Source of the DNA: Emticicia sp. BO119
Lineage (GTDB): Bacteria > Bacteroidota > Bacteroidia > Cytophagales > Spirosomataceae
Length of the DNA: 64,000 bases
Direction: 5' to 3'
NCBI RefSeq assembly: GCF_013912375.1
Contig: NZ_JACETV010000001.1
Location: 558,001-622,000, forward strand
The notes under the pieces were generated by a model. It ran no database searches, was not told where the DNA came from, and worked only from the letters and a program-made list of their open reading frames with translations. Both the position numbers and the translations under genes were made by a program. Numbering within the stretch: the stretch's first letter is position 1; every line of letters begins with the position of its first letter. Shown in pieces: positions 52,637-61,369 of this stretch.

Positions 52637-52699
52637 TTATCTTGCACAGAAATTAATTTTCGCATACTTCGCGCAATAAACATCAGCTTAGGTTACATA

Positions 52700-54469
52700 A
52701 TGGCAAACAAAATCAGAGTCGGGATTTTCTTTGGCGGACAGGCCAGAGAAAGGGAAATATCATACTTAGGGGGGAAAACAGCCTTTGAACACATAGACAA
52801 GGCTTTATTTGAACCTATTCCGATATTTGTAGACAGTTTGGGGCATTTTATACAAATCAATCCCGAATTACTCTATGAAGAATCTATCCGTGATTTTTTT
52901 CCATCAAAAAACCTTAACAGGGGCTTTCGGGTGTATATTGAGTCATTAGGAGAATTAAATGAAACACAACTTTATAAACTCATTTATAAAGTTGGTAAAC
53001 AGGTTCAGCCAACTGATTTTCCTCAGATAATGGATTTTGCTTTTACCATTATGCACGGCCCTCAGGCAGAAGATGGTAGTGTGCAGGGTTTGTTAGAATG
53101 GTATGGTATCCCATATATGGGGCCTGGCTTGATGGGCTCGGCAGTCGGAATAGATAAACCCATGCAAAATAAACTGATTTCATTAGTAACAGGGCAAAAA
53201 AAGAAATCAGTTACTTTCACACGAGAAGAATGGGCTGTGGCAGATCGCTCGAAACAGTTTACAGATTTAATCAATAGTATAGGTTTTCCTTTTGTTGTAA
53301 AAGCACCGCATCAAGGGTCTTCAATTGGTGTAGCAATTGTCAGAAAAAGAAGTTTGGAGGAGTTTACAAGGGCCGTGAACCAATGCTTTTTTGAAGTTAC
53401 TTTTAAAAAGAGTGAGTGGGAGAAAATGACCGAGCGCCAGAAACGCCATATGATGGAAAAAATGTCTAATCTGGATGAGGGAATTGGTTTTCCGGTAATG
53501 GTAAATGGCAAAATACTTGCACACCCTGCCGACCTGATGGAGGAGTTGGACGCTGTTTTATTTACTTCTGATAGTGTAACGGTAGTATCGGCACATGCTG
53601 AAGACTATGTGATGATTGAAGAATTTGTAGTAGGGCAGGAGTTTTCTTGCGGGGTCATTCAGCAAGATGATGGGAAAGCCATTGCCTTGCCTCCGACTGA
53701 GATTTATGGCGAGATACAAACCTTTGACTTTAAATCAAAGTATAAGTCAAATGTTACTAAAAAACGGATTCCGGTCGATACAAGTCTTGAAAACCTACAT
53801 AAAATACATGAAAGCCTTTTGAAAACCTTCAATACCCTGGGCTTTTGTGTAGTAACCCGTATTGATGGCTTCCTGACTCCTGATAGTCGGGTATTATTGC
53901 ATGACCCGAATACTATTCCTGGTATGTCGCCATCTTCTTTAATATTCAAACAAATGGCTGAAATCGGTTTGACGGTGACACAATCAATCACTTATTTTAT
54001 TCGTCAGTCAATTCGTGAGCGTATCAGGAGCGGAAAAAATACTGTACAGTTCCGTCAGCTTTTAGAAAGGTTAGACAGTATGATTGAAGAACGGGTAAAT
54101 ACTCCCCGAAAAAAAGTAGCAGTAGTATTTGGTGAATCAGACGAGCAATACAAAACAGCCCAAAAAAAGATGGGAGAGTACTCTTCGTCACCAATTTATG
54201 AACCTGTACCAGTTTGTGCAGCCCGTAACGGACAAATGTATAAGATTCCTGTTAATCTGATGTTCAAGGCTGATATTCAGGATTTTGGACAGGCCATCGG
54301 GAAACCAAAGCATCCATTTATTATTGAAATCTTAGAAAAAGCAAAGAGTGTTACAAAAAAATATGCCGGCAGCTTTGATACACAAATGAAAAAACTTTCA
54401 GAATCTGAATTGGCAGAAACTGTACAGTTTATTTTCCAATGTGATTCTGAGACATTGATTGAACTCTAA
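52700..54469 (+). CDS. ddl: D-alanine-D-alanine ligase, enlarged
   Basis: 589 residues from ATG 52700 (MANKIRVGIFFGGQARERE); most Ddl enzymes have 300-370. The ligase core is there: N-terminal domain (1-115), FAFTIMHGPQAEDGSVQGLLEWYG, ATP-grasp region with PFVVKAPHQGSSIGVAIV (about 197-214), and RIDGFLTPDSRVLLHDPNTIPGMSPSS near 415 (the usual E-x-N metal motif is DPN here). Two additions: about 60 extra residues inside the ATP-grasp domain (about 230-290) and a C-terminal extension from about 470 that resembles a second, degenerate N-terminal domain (KKVAVVFGES). It makes the D-Ala-D-Ala of peptidoglycan; the extension could be regulatory. Confidence 0.87.
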   Translation: MANKIRVGIFFGGQAREREISYLGGKTAFEHIDKALFEPIPIFVDSLGHFIQINPELLYEESIRDFFPSKNLNRGFRVYIESLGELNETQLYKLIYKVGKQVQPTDFPQIMDFAFTIMHGPQAEDGSVQGLLEWYGIPYMGPGLMGSAVGIDKPMQNKLISLVTGQKKKSVTFTREEWAVADRSKQFTDLINSIGFPFVVKAPHQGSSIGVAIVRKRSLEEFTRAVNQCFFEVTFKKSEWEKMTERQKRHMMEKMSNLDEGIGFPVMVNGKILAHPADLMEELDAVLFTSDSVTVVSAHAEDYVMIEEFVVGQEFSCGVIQQDDGKAIALPPTEIYGEIQTFDFKSKYKSNVTKKRIPVDTSLENLHKIHESLLKTFNTLGFCVVTRIDGFLTPDSRVLLHDPNTIPGMSPSSLIFKQMAEIGLTVTQSITYFIRQSIRERIRSGKNTVQFRQLLERLDSMIEERVNTPRKKVAVVFGESDEQYKTAQKKMGEYSSSPIYEPVPVCAARNGQMYKIPVNLMFKADIQDFGQAIGKPKHPFIIEILEKAKSVTKKYAGSFDTQMKKLSESELAETVQFIFQCDSETLIEL

Positions 54470-54492
54470 CACTTAGCAGTAACAATAAATAG

Positions 54493-54527
54493 AAAGGCTG
54501 TCAGCGATTCGGTTGGCAGCCTTTTTT
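54493..54527 (+). terminator. Intrinsic terminator of ddl
   Basis: AAAGGCTGTCA / TGGCAGCCTTT (one G-U pair), a 10-base loop and a T run. Confidence 0.9.
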
Positions 54528-54541
54528 ATTTTGGCTTTAGG

Positions 54542-54874
54542 TTAGGCAGCTGTAAGCCAATCTTTTAATTCACTTCGTTTTCTACGAGAAACAGTAATTG
54601 CAATATTCTTTTTTATTAATAACCGATTATTGCTCAGAAGAGACCTGTCGGCAAAGGTCATATTTAATAAGAATCTTTTATGAATACGCAAAAAATTATA
54701 GCCTTTTAGTTTTGATTCAATCTTTTTTAAAGTAGAGGCAATGGTGATTGGATGTTTTCCTTCCAGATGAATGATTGTATAATTAACGTTGCCCTCTAAG
54801 AATAAAACTTCATTAATATTTACAGCCGTTTTTTGATTGAGAAAAACAATAGGGTTAAGTAAGTTTTTTTTCAT
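54542..54874 (-). CDS. Stand-alone LytTR DNA-binding protein
   Basis: 110 residues from ATG 54874 (MKKNLLNPIVFLNQKTAVNI). A LytTR domain alone: INEVLFLEGNVNYTIIHLEGKHPI, LKGYNFLRIHKRFLLNMTF (about 60-78) and IAITVSRRKRSELKDWL at the end. There is no receiver domain, so it is not a usual response regulator. LytTR proteins bind promoter DNA through beta-strands. It is similar to the gene at 55051 and lies on the same strand; both are separate units. Confidence 0.88.
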   Translation of the reverse strand: MKKNLLNPIVFLNQKTAVNINEVLFLEGNVNYTIIHLEGKHPITIASTLKKIESKLKGYNFLRIHKRFLLNMTFADRSLLSNNRLLIKKNIAITVSRRKRSELKDWLTAA

Positions 54875-55050
54875 GAAAATTAAATTTTTGGTCACATCAA
54901 TAGTCAAAAATGCAAATTAGCTATTAAAAGAAAACGATTATTTGCCCAAATAAGGGAAATGGTTAATGAACAACGGATTTTGTTAAACGAAAAATACCGG
55001 ACTGGTTTCGCTCCACTCCAGTATTTAGAAAGTTAATTTTGAAAATGGTA

Positions 55051-55386
55051 TTATTTCTTCTTTTTCAGGTTTCTTCTTAAGGTGCTTCTTTTTCTTCGAG
55101 AAACCTTGATAAGTACATTACCGGGTAGGGTAACAATTTCATTTTTTAGAAGTGATTTATCTGCGTAGTTGAGATTAATAAGAAATTTTTTGTGAATCCG
55201 CAGAAATCCATGTATCTCAAGCAAGGGTTGAATTTTTTTTAAAGTAACTGCAACCATCAAGGGAGCTTTTTCTTCAAAATAGACTTTTGTGTAATTAATG
55301 TCGGCTTCGAGCAACGTTATTTCGTTGGCATACACCATCGTTCTTTTGTTTAGGTAGACGATAGGGTTAGGTAAAGAATTAGTCAT
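55051..55386 (-). CDS. Stand-alone LytTR DNA-binding protein (paralogue)
   Basis: 111 residues, LytTR domain only: MTNSLPNPIVYLNKRTMVYANEI, EADINYTKVYFEEKAPLMVAV, IHGFLRIHKKFLINLNYADKSLL and VLIKVSRRKRSTLRRNL. A paralogue of 54542 with clear sequence similarity throughout. Its targets are unknown. A third, short similar reading frame lies just upstream at 55509-55574. Confidence 0.88.
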   Translation of the reverse strand: MTNSLPNPIVYLNKRTMVYANEITLLEADINYTKVYFEEKAPLMVAVTLKKIQPLLEIHGFLRIHKKFLINLNYADKSLLKNEIVTLPGNVLIKVSRRKRSTLRRNLKKKK

Positions 55387-55508
55387 AGTAAAAGCAATTT
55401 AAGTTTAAATAAGGTATAAAAAGGTTTAACTGTTCCAAGCTTTAAGGCATGAAAACAGTTTTTATTTTTATAAGAAGTGGGAGCGACTAAGCAACTGGTA
55501 AGTCTGGC

Positions 55509-55574
55509 TCAGGAAGCATTAACAGCGTTTTTGCTATCGAAGAGAACAGCAGTTTCAGGTAAGTGTTTAGTCAT
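55509..55574 (-). pseudogene. Third LytTR start, truncated (remnant or short peptide)
   Basis: The reverse strand reads MTKHLPETAVLFDSKNAVNA and stops after one more residue. It aligns with the first 21 residues of both LytTR paralogues (8 identities with the one at 54542, including KxAVN; ATGACTAA and TTACCT shared with the gene at 55051). In the +1 frame the next codons read MLPEPDLPVA, similar to the following LLEADIN part, so a frameshifted, decayed third copy is likely. A functional leader peptide is the alternative. Confidence 0.35.
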
Positions 55575-55733
55575 AGAAAAGTCAGTTATGAAACAATACT
55601 ACTAAAATAAATTATAATTATCAAGCGGTATCATAAGTATTTTTAATAGAACAGGGGTTTTAGTTAATAAAGGTAGGGTTTTGGTTGATGAAGCTTTGAG
55701 AGATTATTGGAGTTAGGTTTTAACAAAATGCAA

Positions 55734-55757
55734 AAACCCTACCAATTGGCAGGGTTT
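55734..55757 (-). terminator. Terminator of TPR protein gene
   Basis: An AAACCCT / AGGGTTT stem around an ACCAATTGGC loop that is itself palindromic; U tract for the reverse strand. 30 bases after the stop of the TPR gene. Confidence 0.75.
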
Positions 55758-55786
55758 AAGAGCAATATAGATTATAGTAATTAATC

Positions 55787-57133
55787 TTAATTACAATACT
55801 CACGTATTACATTGTAGGCTGCTGAATAGCCTAATTCACCAGCACGGCTCAGGTCATAGCAACCGCCATTATCATCTCCTAAAGCGTGTTTAATAATACC
55901 TCTTACATAAAATGCCTCTCCGTATTTAGGATTTAGTTTAATGGCATTTGAGCAATCCTGTAATGCTTCTTTCTGTGCACCTGTTGAAGAGCGGACAAAA
56001 CCACGGAAGAAATAGGCTTCGGCATAAGTAGGATTTAACTCAATCGATTTATTCAAATCATTGATTGCACCTTTGGCATCGCCATTTTTGAATTTAGCTA
56101 CGCTACGGCTATAATAAGCCTCTGAACGATCATCGGAAAACTCATTGATTTTACTTTTTTCCTGCACTACATTTCGTAGTTCATCTAAAATATTTTTAGT
56201 AATTCGTCCTGTATAAACCACTTTTGAATCAATATTCACATTATTGATTTCAATGGCTTTTGTCAGGTCATTAATAGCATCTTTCTGGCTATTTAGTTTA
56301 CTGTTGCAAAAACCACGGCCATAATAAGCTCTTACATTCTGTGGGTCTAAAGCTATAGCTTTATCGAAATCGTTTATTGCTCCTCTGAAATCATCAATTT
56401 TGGTTTTGCTGAATCCGCGATTGTAAAATGATTCACTATCTTCTGGGTTCAGTTTAATTGCTTCGTCAAAATCTTTGATGGCACCAGTAAAATCGTTGAT
56501 TCTTAAACGACTGAAACCACGACTGGCAAAAGTCTGTGAGCGTTTAGGGTTCATATCAATGGCTTTTGTAAAATCTGATATACTACCCGGATAATCCTCT
56601 AAACGTAATTTACAAGTACCACGTGAGTAATAAGCCTGAAATTTATTAACGTCTTCAGTATTCACTTCAATTACTTTGGTGAAGTCCTGAATAGCGCGTC
56701 GGTAATCTAATAATTTGGCTCTGGTAGTACCCCTTGCCAAATAGGCAAGCGCATCTTCAGGGCTTAATTCAATCGTACGATTATAGTCCTGCAAAGCAGC
56801 TCTGTGGTCTTCCTGCTCACCTTTGCTTTTGCCACGGTATAAATACGCAAGAGAATTTTTAGGATCAAGGTCAATGGTTTTATCAAAGTCTAAAATAGCA
56901 CCTCTATGGTCTTTAAGTTGCTGTTTAGCTAAACCACGATTAAAATAGCTACTTGGGTTGTCGGGGTTCATAGCAATAGCGGTACTAAATGCCTGTGAAG
57001 CACCTACAAAATCACCAGCTTTACTTTTGTTGACACCAATATCGAAATACTCTGAGGCAGTTTGTTGCGCAAAAGTTTGAGACATACACAACACTGCTAA
57101 TAGAAAGCACAAGGAGAAAAAACGATTTTTCAT
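55787..57133 (-). CDS. Tetratricopeptide repeat protein, exported
   Basis: 448 residues from ATG 57133 (MKNRFFSLCFLLAVLCMSQTFAQ, signal peptide). Around eleven consecutive TPR units of 34 residues follow, from about residue 30 to 440, with recurring GAIxDFxKAIxLNPxxxxxYxxRG patterns, and a C-terminal YVRGIIKHALGDDNGGCYDLSRAGELGY. TPR arrays mediate protein contacts; in this phylum exported forms often act in envelope assembly. No catalytic domain. Single gene, divergent from the OmpA lipoprotein gene. Confidence 0.88.
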   Translation of the reverse strand: MKNRFFSLCFLLAVLCMSQTFAQQTASEYFDIGVNKSKAGDFVGASQAFSTAIAMNPDNPSSYFNRGLAKQQLKDHRGAILDFDKTIDLDPKNSLAYLYRGKSKGEQEDHRAALQDYNRTIELSPEDALAYLARGTTRAKLLDYRRAIQDFTKVIEVNTEDVNKFQAYYSRGTCKLRLEDYPGSISDFTKAIDMNPKRSQTFASRGFSRLRINDFTGAIKDFDEAIKLNPEDSESFYNRGFSKTKIDDFRGAINDFDKAIALDPQNVRAYYGRGFCNSKLNSQKDAINDLTKAIEINNVNIDSKVVYTGRITKNILDELRNVVQEKSKINEFSDDRSEAYYSRSVAKFKNGDAKGAINDLNKSIELNPTYAEAYFFRGFVRSSTGAQKEALQDCSNAIKLNPKYGEAFYVRGIIKHALGDDNGGCYDLSRAGELGYSAAYNVIREYCN

Positions 57134-57391
57134 AGAGAATTTAAGCATTTAGGAGGAAGTATGTAATGATGCTAAGTGAACTAAAGTTTGAACAACAAAG
57201 ATAAATTTTATGAGCCTTTAGTCCATAACTTTTCTGAAAAGATTTTGTTAAGAATACCATTAAATCAGCTAATATTAAATTTTATTGCAAAAAACTTGTA
57301 ATTCTCAATAGTTTTTTAGCAATTTTACTATAATTTAAGTTTTACCTTGTGTAAAACCCCTTACTTACGTTGCTAAAAATTTCCTAAATTC

Positions 57392-58000
57392 ATGAAAGTA
57401 CTTCGTCTTTTGGCAGGCGTGGCTATTGGTATAGCGTTATTCGCCTCATGCAATTCAGCCAGAAAAACTTCACAAGACACAGCAAGTGGTCGTAAGAAAG
57501 ACCCGGAGGCAGCAAATGCGGCTTTGAAAATTGGTATTATGCTTGATAGATTAGCTACAGATTTAGTGAGTGCTACTACTGGTAAAGCAGATATTTTGCG
57601 GACAGGTGAAGGTATTAATATTACTTTTCAGCCTGATTTCTATTTTGAATCAAGTTCAGAGCAACTAACGCCTGATGCAAAGAGTTTATTAAACGAGGTG
57701 TCAGGTGTTTTGAATCGATACCCTTACACTGAGGTATTTATTGAAGGCCATGCTGATAGCAGCGGGAATCAGCTAAAAAATAAAAAACTATCAGAAAATC
57801 GTGCGAAATCAGTAGCTTTATATATGAAAGCACAAGGGGTAGTGGCTGAAAGACTGGCAATTGCCGGATATGGTGCAACACGGCCTCTGGCCAGCAATGA
57901 AACACCAGAAGGACGACGTAAAAACCGCAGAGTGCTGGTAAAAATCAGAGCCAATGAAAAGAAATTTTTAGCTTCTAAAATTCAGGTAGCAAGTAAATAG
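57392..58000 (+). CDS. OmpA-family lipoprotein
   Basis: 202 residues. Lipoprotein signal with LFASC (Cys20), a short linker, and a C-terminal OmpA domain (about 80-190): ITFQPDFYFESSSEQLTPDA, VFIEGHADSSGNQLKNKKLS (about 115-134), RAKSVALYMKAQGV, and RKNRRVLVKI. It binds peptidoglycan, anchoring the outer membrane (Pal-like). Complete, with its own hairpin terminator. Confidence 0.9.
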   Translation: MKVLRLLAGVAIGIALFASCNSARKTSQDTASGRKKDPEAANAALKIGIMLDRLATDLVSATTGKADILRTGEGINITFQPDFYFESSSEQLTPDAKSLLNEVSGVLNRYPYTEVFIEGHADSSGNQLKNKKLSENRAKSVALYMKAQGVVAERLAIAGYGATRPLASNETPEGRRKNRRVLVKIRANEKKFLASKIQVASK

Positions 58001-58038
58001 ATTGCTTATTAGTTTTTTGTTGAGGTTTTTAATATGTT

Positions 58039-58067
58039 AAAGAGCGACAGGGTTTGTCGCTCTTTTT
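58039..58067 (+). terminator. Intrinsic terminator of OmpA lipoprotein gene
   Basis: A perfect 11-base stem AAAGAGCGACA / TGTCGCTCTTT, 5-base loop, T run. Confidence 0.92.
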
Positions 58068-58109
58068 TGATTCCCGGCCCAGGTTAATTAACAACACTAT
58101 TTTCTACTT

Positions 58110-59039
58110 CTATGATTTCTTTCTGATGTAAATGAAGTCGAACATAATATTAAATGTCTTTCCTCCATCACTGGATATGTCCTGATATTGTCTGACTTTA
58201 TCCGGCCCGAGATTTTCAAAAACAAAATTACCAGGTTGAACTACCCCTTGCGCATCGGTTTGTGTATATTTAAAACGCATAGCACCATCTTTGTATTCTC
58301 CGTCATTATACTGTGTAGCACCGCCACCTGAGCCTATCCACATTTGTGTCCACTTGCCTGTGGTTGGGTTATACCAGTTCTGGCTTTTCCCGTCACCGGG
58401 GCTATTAAATGCATACCAGTTTTCAAGTATTGTACAATCACCTGAGACACTTTCAACTACGCTTGTACCTACTCTGTGATTCGGATATTGATTGTTGTAA
58501 ACCTCCCATGTGCCAATCCAGAAATCAAAGTCTCTTGCTCTGGGTTGGGTTTTACAAGGATAAACTCTGTTAGAAACGCTCTGATAAATATCCTTGAATC
58601 TGGGTAAATTGCGGATACTATCAAAATCTTTAAATTTCTCCATTTCATAGGCATTCAGATAACCGTTGGCATTGGCACTATCTAAATAAACCAAAGCCTT
58701 TTCCTTATTCATTTTCATGGCATAAGTCATGGCCATTCTTGAATATAACTGAGCTTTTAGTGCTGGCAATGGATTTTTTGATAGAATGAGGTTATAATAT
58801 TTTATAGCTTCTTCATAATCTCCGGTAAAATGATTACTAAAGGCAAGTCTGGCATAGGTAATGTTCAGTGGATTTGATGCAGTAGCCAGATAGGCATTGT
58901 ATTTAGAGATTGCCTCTTTGTACCTCATGTTAAAAAATAAAGAGTCAGCACCTCTTGTAGGCGATGGTTGTATATTTTGTGCCATAACAAAGTATGAGTT
59001 GAATAGTAAAAAAAGTACCAGATATTTGTAGTGAGTCAT
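58110..59039 (-). CDS. TPR-containing exported protein with DUF1579-like domain
   Basis: 309 residues from ATG 59039 (MTHYKYLVLFLLFNSYFVMAQ, signal peptide). N-terminal half: TPR-like helices (about 25-130; RYKEAISKYNAYL, DYEEAIKYYNLIL). C-terminal half: a beta-rich domain starting FDFWIGTWEVYN (about 158-170), with TILENWYAF and KWTQMWIGSGGG, like the DUF1579-type lipocalin-like domains. Function unknown. The longer frame to 59075 adds residues before the signal peptide and is not preferred. Confidence 0.75.
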   Translation of the reverse strand: MTHYKYLVLFLLFNSYFVMAQNIQPSPTRGADSLFFNMRYKEAISKYNAYLATASNPLNITYARLAFSNHFTGDYEEAIKYYNLILSKNPLPALKAQLYSRMAMTYAMKMNKEKALVYLDSANANGYLNAYEMEKFKDFDSIRNLPRFKDIYQSVSNRVYPCKTQPRARDFDFWIGTWEVYNNQYPNHRVGTSVVESVSGDCTILENWYAFNSPGDGKSQNWYNPTTGKWTQMWIGSGGGATQYNDGEYKDGAMRFKYTQTDAQGVVQPGNFVFENLGPDKVRQYQDISSDGGKTFNIMFDFIYIRKKS

Positions 59040-59209
59040 ACTGATGAATGTGTATTTGTAAAAGATTGTTTGCAAAGCAATCGAATGAAAAATTGATTTA
59101 GGGTAAATTTTTCATAAAAATTGCTTTGCCGGGAAATTTTCACCTTTTATTTTTATTTACATAGTAATCTTGGGTTTTGAAATAAAAAAATGATCTAAAA
59201 AGGAACCAT

Positions 59210-60316
59210 ATGGGATTCAGATTAATGATGCTGTTTTTTGTGGTAGCATCTATTCAGGGCTTTTTTATTTCGGGGGTATTATTCTTTTATCAAAAGGGGA
59301 TTCCAAACAGGCTTTTAGCTTTGTTTATTTTATTGTTTTCGATTTGCTTACTTGACTGGGTTGGCTTCTGGACTAATCATTATAATTCTTATCCTCTTTT
59401 TACTAATATTTCCATCAGTTTTTCGGCATTGTATGGGCCGATTTTATTTTTTTATTATCGTTATTCGGTTGAAAATTATAAGTTTAACAAGAATGATTTA
59501 TGGCATTTTATATTGCCTGTTTTTATCCTTATAAAATATCTGCCTTATTATTCTTTTAATTGGTTTGGCTATAAAACTGGCTGGAGATTCTTATGGGAAA
59601 TGACAATATTCAGTAGTACGGATATTACGCCTTACTTGTTACTAATCTCAGTATTTGCTTATTCAGCTTATTTGTGGTACAAATACACACCATTATTTAA
59701 AAGCCATGTTTATCAATTGTCATGGCATCGTTACTTGGTATTGTTTTTTTTCCTTTTTGGCGTTAATTCGGCCATTTATGTTATCTGGAATCGGTTTTTA
59801 GGTGGGATACCGATTTATTTTGACTTATTTATTTCGTTTGTAATTGTGGTTGCGATTTACTCGGTTACGATGCTGGCTTATATCAGGCCAGAGGTTTTCG
59901 CCGGAATGAGCATTATTCAATCAATCAAACAATTGAAGTATCGGAAGAATGGTTTAGGTATTGAACAAGGGCGAAAAATAGTGGCGCAATTGGACCAATT
60001 GATGCAGGAACAAAAACTTTATTTGGAAAGTGGACTAAAGGTGGACGAAATAGCAAGAAAAATGGGGGTGAGTAACCATCATATTTCTCAGGCTATTAAT
60101 GAGCAACTCAAAATTAACTTTTCAGACTATGTGAATCATTTCAGAGTCAAGGAAGCTGAAACACTACTTAAAACCAAAACCAGGCAGGAAATGAATATTA
60201 TTGAGATTGCCTATGAAGTAGGTTTTAATAATAAAAACTCATTTAATAATGCGTTTAAGAAAGTAGTGGGTGTAACTGCAACAGAATATCGTAGTTCTCT
60301 CAAACCTATTGAATAA
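59210..60316 (+). CDS. AraC family regulator with membrane N-terminus
   Basis: 368 residues. Seven hydrophobic helices in residues 5-235 (7TM-like sensor part), then an AraC-type helix-turn-helix at about 265-365: LKVDEIARKMGVSNHHISQAIN (first HTH) and MNIIEIAYEVGFNNKNSFNNAFKKVVG (second HTH). Such membrane-bound AraC regulators are common in Bacteroidota. The signal and targets are unknown. Single gene. Confidence 0.87.
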   Translation: MGFRLMMLFFVVASIQGFFISGVLFFYQKGIPNRLLALFILLFSICLLDWVGFWTNHYNSYPLFTNISISFSALYGPILFFYYRYSVENYKFNKNDLWHFILPVFILIKYLPYYSFNWFGYKTGWRFLWEMTIFSSTDITPYLLLISVFAYSAYLWYKYTPLFKSHVYQLSWHRYLVLFFFLFGVNSAIYVIWNRFLGGIPIYFDLFISFVIVVAIYSVTMLAYIRPEVFAGMSIIQSIKQLKYRKNGLGIEQGRKIVAQLDQLMQEQKLYLESGLKVDEIARKMGVSNHHISQAINEQLKINFSDYVNHFRVKEAETLLKTKTRQEMNIIEIAYEVGFNNKNSFNNAFKKVVGVTATEYRSSLKPIE

Positions 60317-60407
60317 AGTTAATAGTATAGACAATGGTATTTTATATATTTGTTGGGATAGGTTTTCTTGCCATAACGATTTAAAAAAAAACTGATTACT
60401 GGTTTAT

Positions 60408-61289
60408 TTACAAAAGCAACTGCCCCACACCAAATAATAACACAAATGCTAAAGTTGAAAGAGACATTTGTTTCAGCATAGGATCAGGATTGGGAAGTCT
60501 GGATACTTTGATGCCATTAATAAAAAATAAGGGGAAGCATAACACATACAGAATTGTATATTGCTCTTTCAGAATACTGAATAAAAGAATGCTTACCATG
60601 CCAGCTATTAGCAGAAACCAATGGTATCTGATTGCTGCCTCGCGACCTAAACGGGCCGGGATAGTCTTTTTACCTGCACGGGTATCTGATTCAATGTCTC
60701 GTATATTGTTGATATTTAATACTCCCGTAGCGAAGAAACCACAACTTAAAGCCGGGAGAAGATTCAACCAATCGAAAGTTTTGGTATATAGATAATTACT
60801 TCCTAAAACGCCTACCAAACCAAAAAATATCAGTACTGACATATCTCCCAGTCCTGCATAGCCATAGGGTTTTTTACCTGCAGTATAAGTATAAGCAGCT
60901 AACATACAAAGTAAGCCCAAGCCTAAAAAGCCCCAGAACTGGTTGGTAGAAGCATCTCTGAAAACAAAGTATAAAAGTGATACACCAAAAATAAGACAGA
61001 AAATAGCCAGAATAATGATGCCATTAAGCATTTGTTTAGGTGTTATAGCTCCCGACTGAACTGCTCTTTGAGGCCCTACACGTCCGGCCAAATCAGCGCC
61101 GTTCTGGGTATCGCCATAATCATTGGCAAAGTTTGACAATACCTGCAAAGCAATGGTAGTAAGGCAACAGAAAGCAAAGATAAGCCAGTTGAAATGTCTG
61201 GAAGAAGCAGCCAGGAAACTACCCATAAAGATACTTGATAACGACAAAGGTAATGTTCGGGGACGGGCAGCAGAGAGCCAGTTTTTCAT
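60408..61289 (-). CDS. menA: 1,4-dihydroxy-2-naphthoate polyprenyltransferase
   Basis: 293 residues, about eight to nine membrane helices, UbiA superfamily. Motifs: the first Asp-rich site NFANDYGDTQNGADLAGRVGPQRA (about 51-74, shown here in full only as position) and the second in NINNIRDIESDTRAGKKT (about 193-210). It prenylates DHNA to demethylmenaquinone, in menaquinone synthesis. Promoter-like TAATTTTG (reverse strand) at 61348-61341; a hairpin covers the start of the transcript. Confidence 0.93.
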   Translation of the reverse strand: MKNWLSAARPRTLPLSLSSIFMGSFLAASSRHFNWLIFAFCCLTTIALQVLSNFANDYGDTQNGADLAGRVGPQRAVQSGAITPKQMLNGIIILAIFCLIFGVSLLYFVFRDASTNQFWGFLGLGLLCMLAAYTYTAGKKPYGYAGLGDMSVLIFFGLVGVLGSNYLYTKTFDWLNLLPALSCGFFATGVLNINNIRDIESDTRAGKKTIPARLGREAAIRYHWFLLIAGMVSILLFSILKEQYTILYVLCFPLFFINGIKVSRLPNPDPMLKQMSLSTLAFVLLFGVGQLLL

Positions 61290-61310
61290 GATTCAGGTAG
61301 ATAAGAATGA

Positions 61311-61340
61311 CAAAAGCGTAAACAAAAATTTACGCTTTTG
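61311..61340. promoter_or_regulatory. Perfect 12-base inverted repeat upstream of menA
   Basis: CAAAAGCGTAAA / TTTACGCTTTTG with a 6-base loop. It lies between the gpx stop and menA start, immediately downstream of a TAATTTTG -7 box (61348-61341, with TTG 18 bases away at 61369-61367). It could terminate gpx, act as an operator at the menA start site, or be a leader hairpin. Confidence 0.55.
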
Positions 61341-61369
61341 CAAAATTACACAAATGTGTTGCAATACAA

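Larger units (their letters stand above)
55387..55786. other. Gap holding a LytTR 5' remnant and a terminator
   Basis: The only coding-like element is a 21-codon reverse-strand frame (55509-55574) resembling the starts of the neighbouring LytTR genes. The TPR gene's terminator is at 55734-55757. The remainder shows nothing recognisable. Confidence 0.45.
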
